A DNA stretch of 64,000 bases from Agrypnia vestita. Its lineage: Eukaryota; Arthropoda; Insecta; Trichoptera; Phryganeidae. The notes under the pieces are model-generated. The model worked only from the letters and a program-made list of their open reading frames with translations. It was not told the DNA's origin and ran no database searches. Location: the NCBI GenBank assembly GCA_016648135.1, contig JADDOH010010845.1, forward strand, positions 35,008 through 99,007, read 5' to 3'. Position 1 is the stretch's first letter. Each line of letters starts with the position of its first letter. A program made the translations under genes and the position numbers. Positions 49,680 to 61,433 of the stretch are shown here, piece after piece.

Positions 49680-50560
49680 GCATGGTTCGCTTTTCCGTGG
49701 CGTTAGCCCGCTGCCGCTTGGGCACGTACGTAAGAATGTCTGATGACCGCATTCCTGGGAACATACCGAGCGCGATTCCTGAGGTTAGACGTCCAGCGGG
49801 CCGCCCCAGACACGGTTGGGCGAGGCAACTCAGAAACTGTATGAGGAAACTGTATGACTGCCATGGACGTAGGCCGCGCAATCAGCGTGAGACAGGGACG
49901 AATGGAGGCGCCTTGTCGATGCAGCGGTTCATTTTTGGGGGCGAAAGGTGAGCGTCGATAGTCACCAATTCGTGGTGATCGATGAACGAGGAGAAAGCTG
50001 CTTTGTGGTCACCACCCTTTATGTAACGGGTATTCTCGATTACGATAATAAAGACAATGATAAAGACTCGACGGAAGCGAGCCTCCCGCCTACGCCGGGG
50101 GTAGTCGAGAGACTGACATGCCCGCACGGGGCGTTGGCTTGTTTTGTATGTTTTGAGAACAAAGAACTCTCTTGAAGTCTAGCTGTGTGCGTGTTATGTG
50201 TGTGTATGTTATCTTACCGTTATGTTCTTTTACCTTTACGTTATGTTTTTTCTTTGATATTTCCTAATAAAGTGTGATACGTGGAGGAGGTACACTGAAC
50301 GGACTATTGCGGGCCTCTCCGGGTCGCAGTCGCCCTTTACACGGCGTGACGCGGAGACCTGGCGACGTACGAGTAGGGCCGATATGTGAGCTCTCGCTCG
50401 TAAGACGGTCCCGGGAAAGCGGTGGGTGTCCATTCACTGTGTGTGCGTGCTGACGATGCGATGACGTGCATCGACGGCTCTTATACCCTGCTGCGCCTCC
50501 GTTTTGTTTACGCGGCAGACTCGCCACTTTTGTGTGTGTGACCTAGATTGGTGGTTATGT
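49680..50560 (+). pseudogene. LINE remnant with 3' UTR
   Basis: 49682-49950 has a frame with RPAGRPRHGWARQLRNCMRK, reminiscent of the GRPR-x-x-W tail of LINE ORF2. 49947-50215 and 50460-50560 match 4390-4790 (gatcgatgaacgaggagaaa, gagactgacatgcccgcacg). Weakly supported as coding. Confidence 0.45.
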
Positions 50561-50639
50561 ATTTTTTTTTTTTATTTAAAATATAGTAGAAACTTAAAAG
50601 GTTTATGGATAACGTTTTTACACGCTTCAATATAGGAAT

Positions 50640-51060
50640 ATAATAATAATATAGTTTAGATACAAAGTAATTTTTTTATAGTTGGCCGACTTTTAGCATT
50701 TTTGTCACATCTGTTTTGAATTTGTCAATGGTCAGTTGTTTGGTCTGTTGTGGCAGGTCGTTGTATAGTTTTTATCCGTTGCAAATTAGTCGGAATTGTC
50801 CTGTTTTTGTTTTGGCGTGTGTTATGTGATAGTTTTGATCCATTCTAGCGATGTGTTGGTGTTTTTCGTGTATTTTGTGTAATTTTATGTCTTCGTCTTG
50901 TATTTCGCCAGTTAGTCTGCGAATGATTTTAAGTGTTTCGATTTTCGTATCGCTTTCGATGTTTAATTGTTGTGTTATAATACGGTGTACAGTTTCTCAG
51001 TTGGTGTCCGGCATTTCAGATCATAGACCAATTTTAGAATTTTGTTTCGCTGCCGTTGGA
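50640..51060 (-). pseudogene. jockey/CR1-type LINE C-terminus
   Basis: Read from 51060 leftward with frameshifts: ELRQTPTEKLYTV-like start, KLHKIHEKHQHIARMDQNYH, TKTGQFRLICNG, KLYNDLPQQTKQLTIDKFKT. The segment 'LYNDLP..' is the usual end of these ORF2 proteins. Confidence 0.6.
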
Positions 51061-51064
51061 GTCT

Positions 51065-51540
51065 GTTTAGGTTAGGTTATGTTAGGTTTACGCGGCAGAC
51101 TGCCACGTCTGCGTGTGTGCGTGATCTGGATCGGCGGTTGTGTATTTATGGGATGAGACGCCGTAATTTTTCGTAGCCAAACGGAGTGCGTTTTCCTTGT
51201 CTGTTTTCTGGCAGCGGGCGGCGGCAGCCCTGGCGGTCCCGGCAGCCGGTTTTGCCTATTTCGGCCGGCGACTCTCCTAGCCCCAAATGTCAAGGAAACA
51301 CTCGTCGCCGCGTATTGACAATACTTGAAAATTAACGATGATTGCTCTTCGACTTGTTTGCGTATATCGCCTCCCGACCGCATTCTTCTGTCCCGTCGGC
51401 CGGGACGGAACCCGATCTGGAAAATTCTAAATTCGAATTATTTTTCATTGTAACGGAAGCGCGTGCGGCCGGGAGCGGCGTGCAGCGGGAATGCGAGACC
51501 GCGAAATGCGCGCGCAATTTAAGTCTAGTCAATTTATGTA
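51065..51540. other. GC-rich island, unassigned
   Basis: Contains ttaggttaggttatgttagg at about 51069 and the gatctggatcggcggttg block of the LINE 3' UTR; then GC-rich sequence (51190-51530) of unknown origin. Confidence 0.35.
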
Positions 51541-51556
51541 TATTTTTATTATATAC

Positions 51557-52170
51557 CCGCGTACTGAGAACTCTTTACAACTCCTTGGTGCGGAGTAGAC
51601 TCGAGAGTGGCTCGATGATCTGGGGGCCACGTGAGGGCAAGTACTCTCTTATGGTGGAGAAAGTCCAAAAGAAGTTTCTGAGATATCTCTACATGAGAGA
51701 GTACGGGCATTATCCTTGGCTTTACCCAACCGAGTTCCTCCAGGGTATGCTTGGCTACAATAGTCTAGAGACTAGAAGGAATGTGTATTTGATTACACAT
51801 TTTTATCCATTGTTGCGCGGTATGATCGACAATACTGAAATTATGCAGAGCATTGGTTTGTATGTTCCTGATAATTACACTAGACATCGTCAGCATAGAT
51901 TGTTTCACATTCCAATATACAGGACCAACCTGCCGATGGTTATGCCTGTTGGAAGAGCCACAGCTATGCTGAACAAAATCGCTTTGGGTATTGATATTTT
52001 CCATGTGTCTGAGGGGGTTTTCCGAAGCGGGATTCTCCTACACCTTTGACCACATTTTATGTTATTTTTAATTTATTAAATATTTTCATTTTTGATATAT
52101 ACTTCCTAATATGTATGCCTTAAACATTTTGTTTGTCATGTACATATTATTATGAAATAAATTGAATTGT
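51557..52170 (+). pseudogene. LINE-B ORF2 C-terminus (longest copy)
   Basis: TRVLRTLYNSLVRSRLESGS, MIWGPREGKYSLMVEKVQKK, through FRSGILLHL (stop near 52049) and a tail ending aaattgaattgtctttgaat. 5'-truncated: the first ~70 codons of the 235-residue open frame belong to the adjoining GC-rich island. Confidence 0.85.
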
Positions 52171-52319
52171 CTTTGAATTGTCTTTGTCAGCACAATACAT
52201 ATTACATGCGCGACACAATGTTGCGATGGGAGAAAAGTAACCAGCATTATTAGTGTGCTGGCTTATTCTAAAGAACTCCGGGTTTCTTATACGGGGCTTA
52301 ACATGCAAATTGATGTCAG

Positions 52320-52665
52320 ATAGAGAAAGAGAAGAAAAGAAAATATAAATTTAAAAAAAAAACATAAGGCAGATATACACTTAAAATATTAATAACTTAA
52401 TGCTGATATTCTTGCAGATACCTTATCATCGTTCATAAACTCACTCATATATAACATCCATTTTATAAACGATGACCTGAACCTATAGATCCATTAAATC
52501 AATTACTTATTTAATACTAATCGCACTACATTCTAACACCAAATATATAATACACATGTTCATGTCGCTACAGCGTGCCGAAGACGCTTTTAATTGGGAT
52601 AATGGGTATGGTCTTCATTTATAATGTTTTATTATTAGAGTACCATGTCTCTAATAAAAAAAAAT
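52320..52665. repeat. LINE-tail repeat, inverse of 57640-57990
   Basis: acgatgacctgaacctatag, ccgaagacgcttttaattgg and gagtaccatgtctctaat are found inverted at 57640-57990. Probably two insertions of one LINE 3' end in opposite directions. Confidence 0.65.
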
Positions 52666-52984
52666 TAAAAAAACGTGATCAATTCAAAAGCTGACGAAGG
52701 ATTTGTTATTGTATTGAAAATTAGAACTGTGTATTAGAATTTCATGTTATTGTCGATGTTCTTTGCAAAAACAACGTAATCGTCTCGATGTTCGTTTTCA
52801 AAACAAAAAACACACGCAGTCATTCGACATTCAAAGCGGCTGTCAAAGTTACATGGTTTCCAAACTTTTGAATGCGGAACCGTTTTAGGCCGAAAATCGA
52901 TTAAGCGTGAAAGTGGGCGGGCTCTTGGATTTTTCGGAATATTTCCAAATTTTTCAGAACAGAACTGGATTTTTGTCACAGGAA

Positions 52985-53130
52985 TGTCATTATCAATCAT
53001 TGTATATATAGATGTCTCACAGAGACGAGACTGTATTTTTATGGGAAAGTAGGTACAGAAGTCTTTTCTGGTGTACATAGGGCTTACGACCTTTCGTACG
53101 GCTGGCTTATAAGTGATCACTTTACACAGT
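52985..53130. mobile_element. 'GATGTCTC' repeat fragment
   Basis: tagatgtctcacagagacga, tttttatgggaaagtaggta, ggcttacgacctttcgtacg, gtgatcactttacacagtgc. Confidence 0.65.
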
Positions 53131-53194
53131 GCAACGTGCGTCGCGAGACTCGTCGCCGATTCGAAGACATTTATCTCTTATTTTAGCTCACAAA

Positions 53195-53525
53195 CCAATA
53201 TTTCTTCTTCTTCTTCTTCTTCCTCGGACCTCATTTCTCCACTGCTGGATATAGGCCTCTTCCGTACCCTCCCATCCTCCCTTGTTATTTGCTAGTTGTA
53301 GCCATTTCTTCCCCCCACAGTGGCCATACCGTCGGCCCATCTCTTTTGAGGTCTTCCGACGCCTCTTTTATATTCGCAAGGTCTCCATTTCAGAACTCTA
53401 GGAGGCCATCTTGCAGCATCCTGCCTTGCAACTTGTCCTGCCCGTTGCCATTTTAACTTCGCTACACAATCCGTGATATCCACTACTCTAGTTCTGCGCC
53501 TAATTTCATCATTTCTAATTCTCAT
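53195..53525 (-). pseudogene. RTE-type LINE 3' end
   Basis: - frame with RIRNDEIRRRTRVVDITDCV, KLKWQRAGQVARQDAARW, KWRPCEYKRGVGRPQKRWAD, the C-terminus of insect RTE-type endonuclease-reverse transcriptases. Next comes the typical 3' block tccactgctggatataggcc and a (ttc)n tail at 53203-53222. Confidence 0.8.
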
Positions 53526-53539
53526 TCATTCATTTATAA

Positions 53540-54150
53540 AATCATCTCTTTATATAAATAAAAAGCGTTCTAAAATCAAGAAAAAAGTTAAAAATTTCTT
53601 GCAAATTTTAAACATTATGACTTAATTAATATTGAATATACAGATTATAGATAATGAAGTGTTCTTTATACGTATAAAAAAACGTATTATGCGTACATAT
53701 AAATATTGATTAGAAAATTGCGCCGCCTAGAACGCTAAAAATGATTTTTTTGGCCGCGGCCTGTCGATTTATGCTTATATTTTATTAATTATTGTAAATA
53801 ACGTCCAGTTTATTACATTTATATAATAACAAAGGTTCTATCTCAGCTATTGCCCTAAAAAGTTGCAGTCTAGAATATACTATTTTTTATATATAATATA
53901 ATATAAATAAAAAAAACGCCGAAATATGCATTTGCAGTGAATGTTCATCCTCAACCAATGTTTTAATATCAATGATATCACGCACAAAGGAGTATAACTT
54001 GTACCGCGCGCACATGAGTTTTTTTGCCGCTGTCACATTGATTGTGCCATATTTTTTGATTTTTCAAAAGATTTTCAAAAATATGCGTTGTTATGCGGAA
54101 TGAAATAAATTGAAATTAAATTAAATTGACCAAAAAAAACAGCGATAACA
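53540..54150. other. AT-rich, unassigned
   Basis: No element ends or coding similarity seen. Confidence 0.4.
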
Positions 54151-54154
54151 TTAT

Positions 54155-54680
54155 ACAGGATTATTTGGAAAACATTAATAACTTCGCAGAACTATATTCC
54201 TGCCTCGATTATGAGTGGAAAATGTTCAAGCTATTGTGACCTAATATCTGATAACTGATATGCGACATCAAAGTTTGCATTTTTTTTTAAAATATTTCCG
54301 ACTTATTTTTTGTAAAACGTTGGACTATCATTACAGTAATTCATATCGATTACGAAAAATTCATTCGTTTCAATACAAGTTAAGTAAAATGATAAAAATC
54401 CTGAAAAAATTCCAATTGGATTCGAAGGTTTTTATTTTTTTATTTGACTTGTATTAAAGGGAATGCATTTTTCATATTCGATATAAGTTACTGTAATGAT
54501 AGTCCAATATTTTACAAAAAATAAGTCAGAAATATTGAGGAAAAAAAAGTCAACTCTGATGTTGCATATCTCCTTAACTATTAATATTAGATCATGATAG
54601 CTTGAACATTTTCGACTCATAATCAAGGTAGGGATACGGTCGTGCGAGGTTATTAATGTTTTCCAAATAACCCTGTATAA
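54155..54680. mobile_element. complete fold-back MITE, TA-flanked
   Basis: tacaggattatttggaaaac ... gttttccaaataaccctgta, with inverse arms about a centre near 54420. CAGG ends beside TA fit a mariner-type MITE. Confidence 0.78.
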
Positions 54681-54689
54681 CGACATACA

Positions 54690-55135
54690 TAAACAATTAT
54701 GTATCATTAACTAAATAAGGATATATTAAGGAACGAAATAAATTGCTCGTCCGTTTGTGTACAGTATTGTACAATGTTGCGCGAGTCGCAGAAACACCAC
54801 CGCATCGTTGCAACATTACCAATGCACATTTGCTTGCACATGCACATGTCGTCAAACCAACAGCGAAGAGTTCTTCCTTCACAGGTCACTGGTGCTGGTC
54901 TAGCAGTTGGGACACCCGTCTAGTGACCCAGCGAACCGCCAGTCAATCCTGCTTTCGCGCGTATGCAATGCATTTGCATTTTCTTCAGCGGTTAAAATCG
55001 TCAAAGCGATTTAATTATAAAACGGAATTTTGTAGAAAATTTTCTTTTAGCGGGTTGCCTACGAAATTGTAAGATCTGAACAATGATACATGTTATACCA
55101 TTGTATCGTGTGTTTTGACACATTATTGGACAACA
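54690..55135. other. unassigned
   Basis: Open frames on both strands (for example 54743-55072) have no recognisable protein and no clean splice sites. Confidence 0.35.
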
Positions 55136-55136
55136 A

Positions 55137-55900
55137 GCGTAGAACGTGTATGAGAAGATGTATGAATGTGTGTGCCAAGATAGAAGAGGAACGGCGGACG
55201 GTTAGTTAGTTATAATTTGATATTCATATTCCGATCGACCAAATAAACTACAAATATTTGCAAACTAATCTTAATCTCCTAACCTTGGAAGATCGAAGAA
55301 AATTAACAGATTTAATATTCCTTTTTATAATATTACACTCAAATTTCGACTGTTGCGAACTCCTGAATAGTATTAATTTTAAAGTACCTAACCGTAGGAC
55401 CCGCCAAAACATGCTGTTTTATTGTGACAATTTGGACACAAACTATCGTTCAAATTCTAGCATACCTCGGATGCACAAACTTGGCAATGAACTACCTACA
55501 TATGTCGACATTTTAAATCTATCTCTCTCAAAATTTAAAAAATCATTATATGATCATTTCTTTTCAAAATATTAAATTTTTATATAATGTCTTAAATTTT
55601 TTATATATACCTGGCTATTCAAATTTAATATTGCTATATTATCGGTGAGTAAAAATTTCTGAGATCACTACTTTACACTTTTTTGCATATATACTTTTTT
55701 TACATATATGTCTAACCTCATTATGTTTAAACTATGTATATATACTTTTTTACATTTATACCCTTTATTTTTCTTTTACATTTAATCGTTTGTTGTATTT
55801 TAATTATGTATAAACCTGTTGTAAAAGGCTATTAAGCCGTGTAATTAATAATAAATAAAATAAATAAATAAAAAATAAAATAAATTTGGTTGTCTGTTCG
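55137..55900 (+). pseudogene. LINE tails: LINE-A end and a jockey-type C-terminus
   Basis: 55140-55205 decodes as a LINE-A end (cf. RRCMN..CQDRR). 55258-55575 reads NLNLLTLEDRRKLTDLIFLF, CCELLNSINFKVPNRRTRQN, ILNLSLSKFKKSLYDHFFSK, a jockey/R1-type ORF2 C-terminus. Then a 3' UTR ending (aaata)n at 55845-55890. Confidence 0.65.
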
Positions 55901-55904
55901 CCCT

Positions 55905-55995
55905 TAAGTAATTTGGAGACGGGGCTCGAACCCCGAACCCCGGGCCATCAAACACCAGCCCAGAACCAGCCGCCTAACGCGTGTCGATACCGCCA
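55905..55995 (-). mobile_element. possible tRNA-like SINE head
   Basis: On the - strand ggggttcgagcccc is a good box B; no convincing box A. Kept as weak. Confidence 0.3.
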
Positions 55996-56070
55996 AAAAT
56001 ATACTATAAATATATACTAGGGCTTAACATTTCATGTTCCGCCCAGCACAATCGCCAGCGTTTTATATAG

Positions 56071-56850
56071 TAGTGATGGGTCCGCTCTGTACTCACTACT
56101 ACAATGTAGTACTACACTACATTGAAGTGCACACCTCGCACATTTTGATGTGTAGTGCACACTACAAACTACAAACACCAAAGTTATTGAAAGTATAAAC
56201 TTCAAATAGTACACTTCATTTCAAAGCGAACACTACAAAGTACATACACTTCAAAGTTATCGAAAGTATGAGAAACACATTTTAAATAGTGTATTTTTTA
56301 CGTGAAATTTTTGGAAAGTTGATGTAGATATATGAAGAATTTTCTGGAATCTGTAACAACCCCCCCCCCCCCATGGTTTGAAAAATTTTGGGAGTTATGA
56401 AGAAATTTTTGGGAAGTTGATGTAGCTAAACGGAGAAATCTCTGGAAACTGTAACAACCCCCCCCCCATGGTTTGAAAATTTTTTGGAATCGAACGAAGA
56501 AATCTGTCTGGCGACCTTTTTTTTTTTTTTTTAGGTCGCCAATATTCATTCGTTCATTCAATTACTTCATTACATTACTTCACTTCATTAATACTATAAT
56601 TACTTCATTTCATTACTTCACTTCATTAATACTACAATTACTTCATTTCATTACTTCACTTCATTAATACTACAATTACTTCATTTCATTACTTCACTTC
56701 ATTAATACTACACTTACTTCATTACTTCACTTCATTTACTTCACTTCATTTCGTAGTACTACAATTGTAGTGTACACTTTGTAGTCTTCAAACTGGTGAA
56801 CGTGTGTGTGTTGTAGTCTTCATTTTGAAATGAAGTTTTTCCCTTCGCTA
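56071..56850. mobile_element. 780-bp hAT-type MITE with 8-bp duplication
   Basis: ttatatag on both sides (56063-56070, 56851-56858). Ends tagtgatggg / inverse of tagcgaaggg. Rich in actaca and tgtagt motifs. It contains two ~110-bp tandem units with C-tracts (12 to 14 and 9 C; 56320-56490) and ~38-bp repeats of cattacttcacttcattaat (56540-56740). Confidence 0.7.
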
Positions 56851-57289
56851 TTATATAGTACCATTAACAGCCGGCAGTTGAAATATTTTGATAAAATTCC
56901 TTATTACTATTTCCTGGCTTTCGGCTATAAATACTTATTCTTTAGGAACCGGCATAGAAAAGTACACTCATTTTTGAAGGGTCAAAGCTAGTTAATTGAT
57001 AACTATATAACTTTATACACTAAAATACATTTTATATTGTTAATGATTCAGATGTATGCCGTGTATACCTAAATATCGCTTTATACTTTTATCAAAATAT
57101 TATGGATTCATTATTTAATTAGCAATTGAATAATATATTCTCATCGAGAATACGCCCGTGTGCAAAATTTCGGTTTGATTGGACATTGGGAAGCGGGTGA
57201 AATGTCGACTATAAGATCCCGTCCGGACAAACAGATGAACGGATGGCGATAGCGCAGTTGTATCAAACAAAGTAAGCGAGGTATATATA

Positions 57290-57445
57290 ACAACCATACA
57301 CACAACTTTCCATAGATGTGAGGTCGATCATGGGTGGAATCGTGAACGTTGCGTAAAGTATCACTTAAGCCTAATGGCAAACTCCCAGAGACTTCGATAC
57401 CTACTTTGCCGTATAAATGGCTTCGTCTCTGTGAGACATCTATAA
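57290..57445. mobile_element. 'GATGTCTC' repeat fragment
   Basis: ttccatagatgtgagg, gtatcacttaagcc, tcgtctctgtgagacatcta. The flank 56860-57280 is unassigned. Confidence 0.5.
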
Positions 57446-57639
57446 TTTATGTTAATTAATTGATTTTTTTTGATTATTGATATTCGTCATATTTTCTTAC
57501 TTACTTCCTTACTACTTACAATCATTTCCTTCTTACCACTTAAACTTCTCTTTAATTTGCACAAATCCATTATATGCACTTGAATATTTTAACAGCAATT
57601 TAAATATACACAATTCTATTATATGTATGTACTTTTTTT

Positions 57640-58000
57640 AAATATATTTATTAGAGACACTAACAGGATAATAGGTACACGGTACTCTAATAATAAAACA
57701 TTATAAATGAAAACTATGCCCATTATCCCAATTAAAAGCGTATTCGGCACGCTCTAGTAACATGAATATGTGAATTATATATTTCGTGTTTGAATGCAGA
57801 GCGATTAGTGTTTAATAAATAATTGATTTAATGGATCTATAGGTTCAGGTCATCGTTTAGAAAATGGATGTTGTGTATGAGTGAGTTTTTGAACCATCGA
57901 TAAGAATATCAGCATTAAGTTATTAATATTTTAAGTGTATATCTGTCTTATGTTTTTTTTTTAAATTTATATTTTGTATAAGGGCGTTAAATAAATAAAT
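57640..58000. repeat. LINE-tail repeat, inverse of 52320-52665
   Basis: tattagagacactaacagga, aatggatctataggttcagg, then an A-rich end gggcgttaaataaataaata. Confidence 0.65.
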
Positions 58001-58249
58001 ATTTGGGTCGCTCGTTCGCTTGTTGATTTCCAGTTGTTCCAGCTAATTTCGCGTGTGACAATTTTATTCGTTTGTTATTTTTTAAATTCATCGCCTCCGG
58101 TCCACCGACGCGCGCGCCGTCTGCATTTTGCGAGCGAAACTTGCACTCGAGACGTCTCGACCGCGTTTTAGTTCGAATGCACTCCGAGAGATGGCGACAG
58201 CGGCCGTCTTCGAACGCACTATCGCCTCTTGTTCCGCAAGGGTAGGCAG

Positions 58250-59172
58250 TAGGGATGGGCGTTGAATGGACGGACTAGTTGAAATCAACCGTTGACGTTG
58301 CATCGACGCGTCGACCGTTTACGTTTATCGCATGGACTAGTTTAATTCGTAGACGGTGGACAGCGGACGCCGTGGTCGGTGGACGATTTAAACGCAATGC
58401 AAAGCAACGAGCGAGAGCAAGACAAAACGTCTCCGTTTATTTCTCTCTCATCTCTCGCTGTCGACTTGTAGATGCCATAGACGTCATAGACGGCTCGACG
58501 GGTAATTTCATTTCAACTCTAAAGTACACTGCCATAGAGTGCAGATCTGTGTACACGAACCATGACTAGAGATTTGAAATTTGAATACATGCGTAGGGCG
58601 AGATAGGCTTAATAAGCTATTATCTATTATTTTTTGCTTGATTTTTTGTGATGTCACGTGCGACGATTCGGCGAATTCCCAATTTTACGCTGTATAAAAT
58701 AAAACAATTCTGTTTAATTATTTTATTTTTTATTGAACTAATATTTTACTGCTTACACCTGATATTGTTGTGTACACCTACTTCTTTCTTTATTATATAT
58801 AGAAAGAAGTATATAAAACAATATGTAAAAGCCTGTAATGTGCGTAAACAAATAAATAATAAAATATTTCTTTTTACATATAAGCACAGGTAGCGGTTTT
58901 ACTTTCCCCGAAACTATATTCCTTGGAACTTCTTTAAATTTTAAAAATTAACGTCATAAAAATAGCCAACGGTTGAGCCGTCGAGAAGCGTCGCGTTGAA
59001 CCGTAGACAGTTGACTATCGTCCCGATGTTTAGATAGAACGTCCGCGACGTCCGCGTAACGAAGTTAACGCGTCAACTAGTTGACGAATTCAACTAGTTG
59101 ATCGTCTCGTCGATGGATGGACGTGGACGGTCTCGTTTCGTCGACGGTAAATACGTCGACGACCCATCCCTA
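58250..59172. mobile_element. 923-bp hAT-type MITE with perfect 8-bp duplication
   Basis: gtaggcag on both sides (58242-58249, 59173-59180). Ends tagggatgggcg / cgacccatcccta. Subterminal zones are packed with cgtcgac/gacgtcg motifs, plausible transposase-binding repeats. The 96-residue frame inside has no family resemblance. Confidence 0.82.
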
Positions 59173-59249
59173 GTAGGCAGATCATGTCGCAGTGGTGTGC
59201 AATATCCTCTTGTAGCGCACGTCCAATTATCGGATATGTCAGCGATTAC

Positions 59250-59335
59250 AATTCTCTGGCCAGAGAGGCCACATATACGCGGCAGAATATCCCAGAAAAC
59301 TGTGCAGAGAAGGTTCTGAACGGCCGTGAACCTGG
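59250..59335. mobile_element. Penelope-type terminal block
   Basis: ctggccagagaggccacata, cggcagaatatcccagaaaa, ggttctgaacggccgtgaac, as at 46930-47010. Confidence 0.55.
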
Positions 59336-59694
59336 CTGGGAGCGGGTCCGAATGGAATTCGAAGCATCGTAAACATTCGAAGAGAGAACGGTCAAACGAA
59401 GAGAGAACGTTTATGAAAATTAACCATGAAAACTTCAATCATCAAATGGCGTGAATGATCCGTTGATTCTTACGCATGCGGTACTTCCATCGTATAGGGA
59501 TGCAATCGCGTGTATAAATTCATTGTTTATCGTCATATCAGAAGGAAGTTTCCTTAACTTTCCTTCTTACTGTATGTATGCCTTTTGTACATGCACAAGG
59601 GCGCATAAAAGTTTTTAATTTTTTTTTCATATATAACAACGGTTTATTACATTTTATTTTATTATAGCCTATTGAAAATATAATTATTACGTAC

Positions 59695-59975
59695 ATTTTT
59701 AGTTACTGTAATGATAGTTCAACGTTTTAGAAAAAATAAATCGGAATGTCGAAAATAAAAATGCAAAATTTGATGTCGCACATCTCCATAACTATTTATC
59801 TTAGGTCGCGGTTGCTTGAACATTTCCCGCGAGGTTAATTGTTGAATTGGTGAACGCTACATTGTGTATAGTGATCACTAAAAACATTAACGTAGCCGTC
59901 ACAAGCGCTATGAACACCCAACAAAACTTACGTACTTTCCCATATAAAAAATAGCATCGTCTCAGTGAGACAAAT
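59695..59975. mobile_element. fold-back arm and 'GATGTCTC' fragment
   Basis: 59700-59830: atgatagttcaacgttttag, tttgatgtcgcacatctcca. 59845-59975: gtgatcactaaaaacattaa, cccatataaaaaatagcatc, gtctcagtgagacaaat. Confidence 0.6.
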
Positions 59976-59983
59976 ACAGGTGT

Positions 59984-61310
59984 AACAGACCTAGTCCAGA
60001 ATATTTTACAGGTGAATTGCCGCCTTGATTATGAGTCGAACATGTTCAAGCAGCCATGACCTAATATCAATAGTTAAGGAGATATGTGACATCAAAGTTT
60101 GCATTTTTTTTTCAATATTTATATAACGTTAACAATTTTTATATAACGTTGAAGTATCATTACGGTAACTTATATCCATTAGGAAAAATTCATCCATTTC
60201 AATAGTCAATAAAATAATAACCCTGAAAAAATTCCAATTTGAATTAGAAAGTTTACTTACTTACTTACTTACTTACCATCACGCCGTTTCCCCGAGGGGG
60301 TAGGCAGAGAGGATAGAGCGCCATACTCTTCTGTCCTGACATACAACTTTCGCTTCGTCTACATTCATACATCTTCGCATGCAAGCTCGACGGTTGTTCA
60401 GACTTCTAACAGGACCATCTTCCAGTATCTGGTTAATCTGGTCATGCCACGTCTTCCGTGGTCGCCCTCTTTTTCTGGCGCCGTCAACACTTGCATCATA
60501 TATCTTTCTTACCATTCTTTCCTCATTCATTCGCTCAACATGCCCAAAACACCTGAGCGACCCTATTTTTATTCTCTGTATTATGCTACGATCAGCTTTA
60601 CATTCATTCCTAATATCTTCATTCTTTACTCTATCATACATGGATTTACCACACATACGTCTAAGGGACCTCATCTCCACTGCATTCAATCTACTTTCGT
60701 TCCTCTTCTGCCAGCTCCAGGCTTCACTTCCATACATTAGTGTCGGTACCAGAACTCCATTATGTACCGCCAGTTTTGCCTCGGTAGACATATTTCTATT
60801 AGAAATTATTGCATTCAAAGCACCGTTCACCCTATTCCCGGCAGTCACTCTCCTCTCTATATCTTTCTCAACATTCCCTCTTCTATCGAACATACTTCCC
60901 AAGTACACAAACTCATCTACTTGTTCCAAACATTCATTGCCTACTAGTATCTCACACGTTGTCCTACTTTCCTCCTTCTCGAATACCATTACTTTTGACT
61001 TCTTTACATTCATAATAAGGTCACTTTCCTTGCATACATCATACATCCTGCTAACTAGACTTTGAGAGTTTGAAAGTTTTTATGATTTTATTTGACTTGT
61101 TTTAAGGGGATGAATTTTCATATCAGATGTAAATTACTGTAATGATAGTCCAACTTTTTACCTAAAATAAGTCGGAAATATTTGTAAAAAAATGCAAACT
61201 TTGATGTCGCATATCTCCTTAACTATTGTCACGGTTGCTCGAACATTTTCCACTCACAATCGAGCATGTTAAGTATTGCGGACTAGCTCTGTCACACCCT
61301 GTATAAATAT
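59984..61310. mobile_element. fold-back MITE interrupted by a LINE-A insertion
   Basis: Left arm 59984-60254 (acctagtccagaatatttta, atatcaatagttaaggagat); right arm 61072-61305 is the inverse (gacatatc-type tcgcatatctccttaactat, gactagctctgtcacaccct). LINE-A occupies 60255-61071. gaaagttt at 60247-60254 and 61072-61079 is its target duplication. Confidence 0.82.
60255..61071 (-). mobile_element. LINE-A, 5'-truncated insertion with 255-residue open frame
   Basis: The - strand frame 61046-60279 is open: VKKSKVMVFEKEESRTTCEI, VYLGSMFDRRGNVEKDIERR, VLVPTLMYGSEAWSWQKRNE, MRSLRRMCGKSMYDRVKNED, RCFGHVERMNEERMV, RGRPRKTWHDQINQILEDGP. This is the C-terminal third of a non-LTR retrotransposon ORF2, after the catalytic core. 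The 3' tail is (taag)n (60255-60276 as cttactta). It is the least damaged of five copies, so the most recent. Confidence 0.85.
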
Positions 61311-61433
61311 ATTTCTCGATTAATCGTCGGTTTAGTGTCCATGCATCCATGTCCCCGTATGAGAGAATGGTGAAAATGTAACATCGAACCACACGCGTTC
61401 CCAATTGCGGGTCAGGTCGCGCTCGGAGAATAA

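Noticed and set aside
51069..51090. telomeric (TTAGG)n tract
   Set aside because: Only a few irregular units here and at about 63,730; far too short for an internal telomere.
51342..52049. 235-residue open frame as a host gene
   Set aside because: Only its last ~165 residues are conserved, and these are a LINE ORF2 end found three times here; the first part is unrelated GC-rich flank.
60279..61046. 255-residue open frame as a host gene
   Set aside because: It is a truncated LINE reverse-transcriptase C-terminus with an 8-bp target duplication.
60379..61065. 228-residue + strand frame
   Set aside because: Mirror frame of the LINE-A coding strand; composition follows the complement of the true frame.
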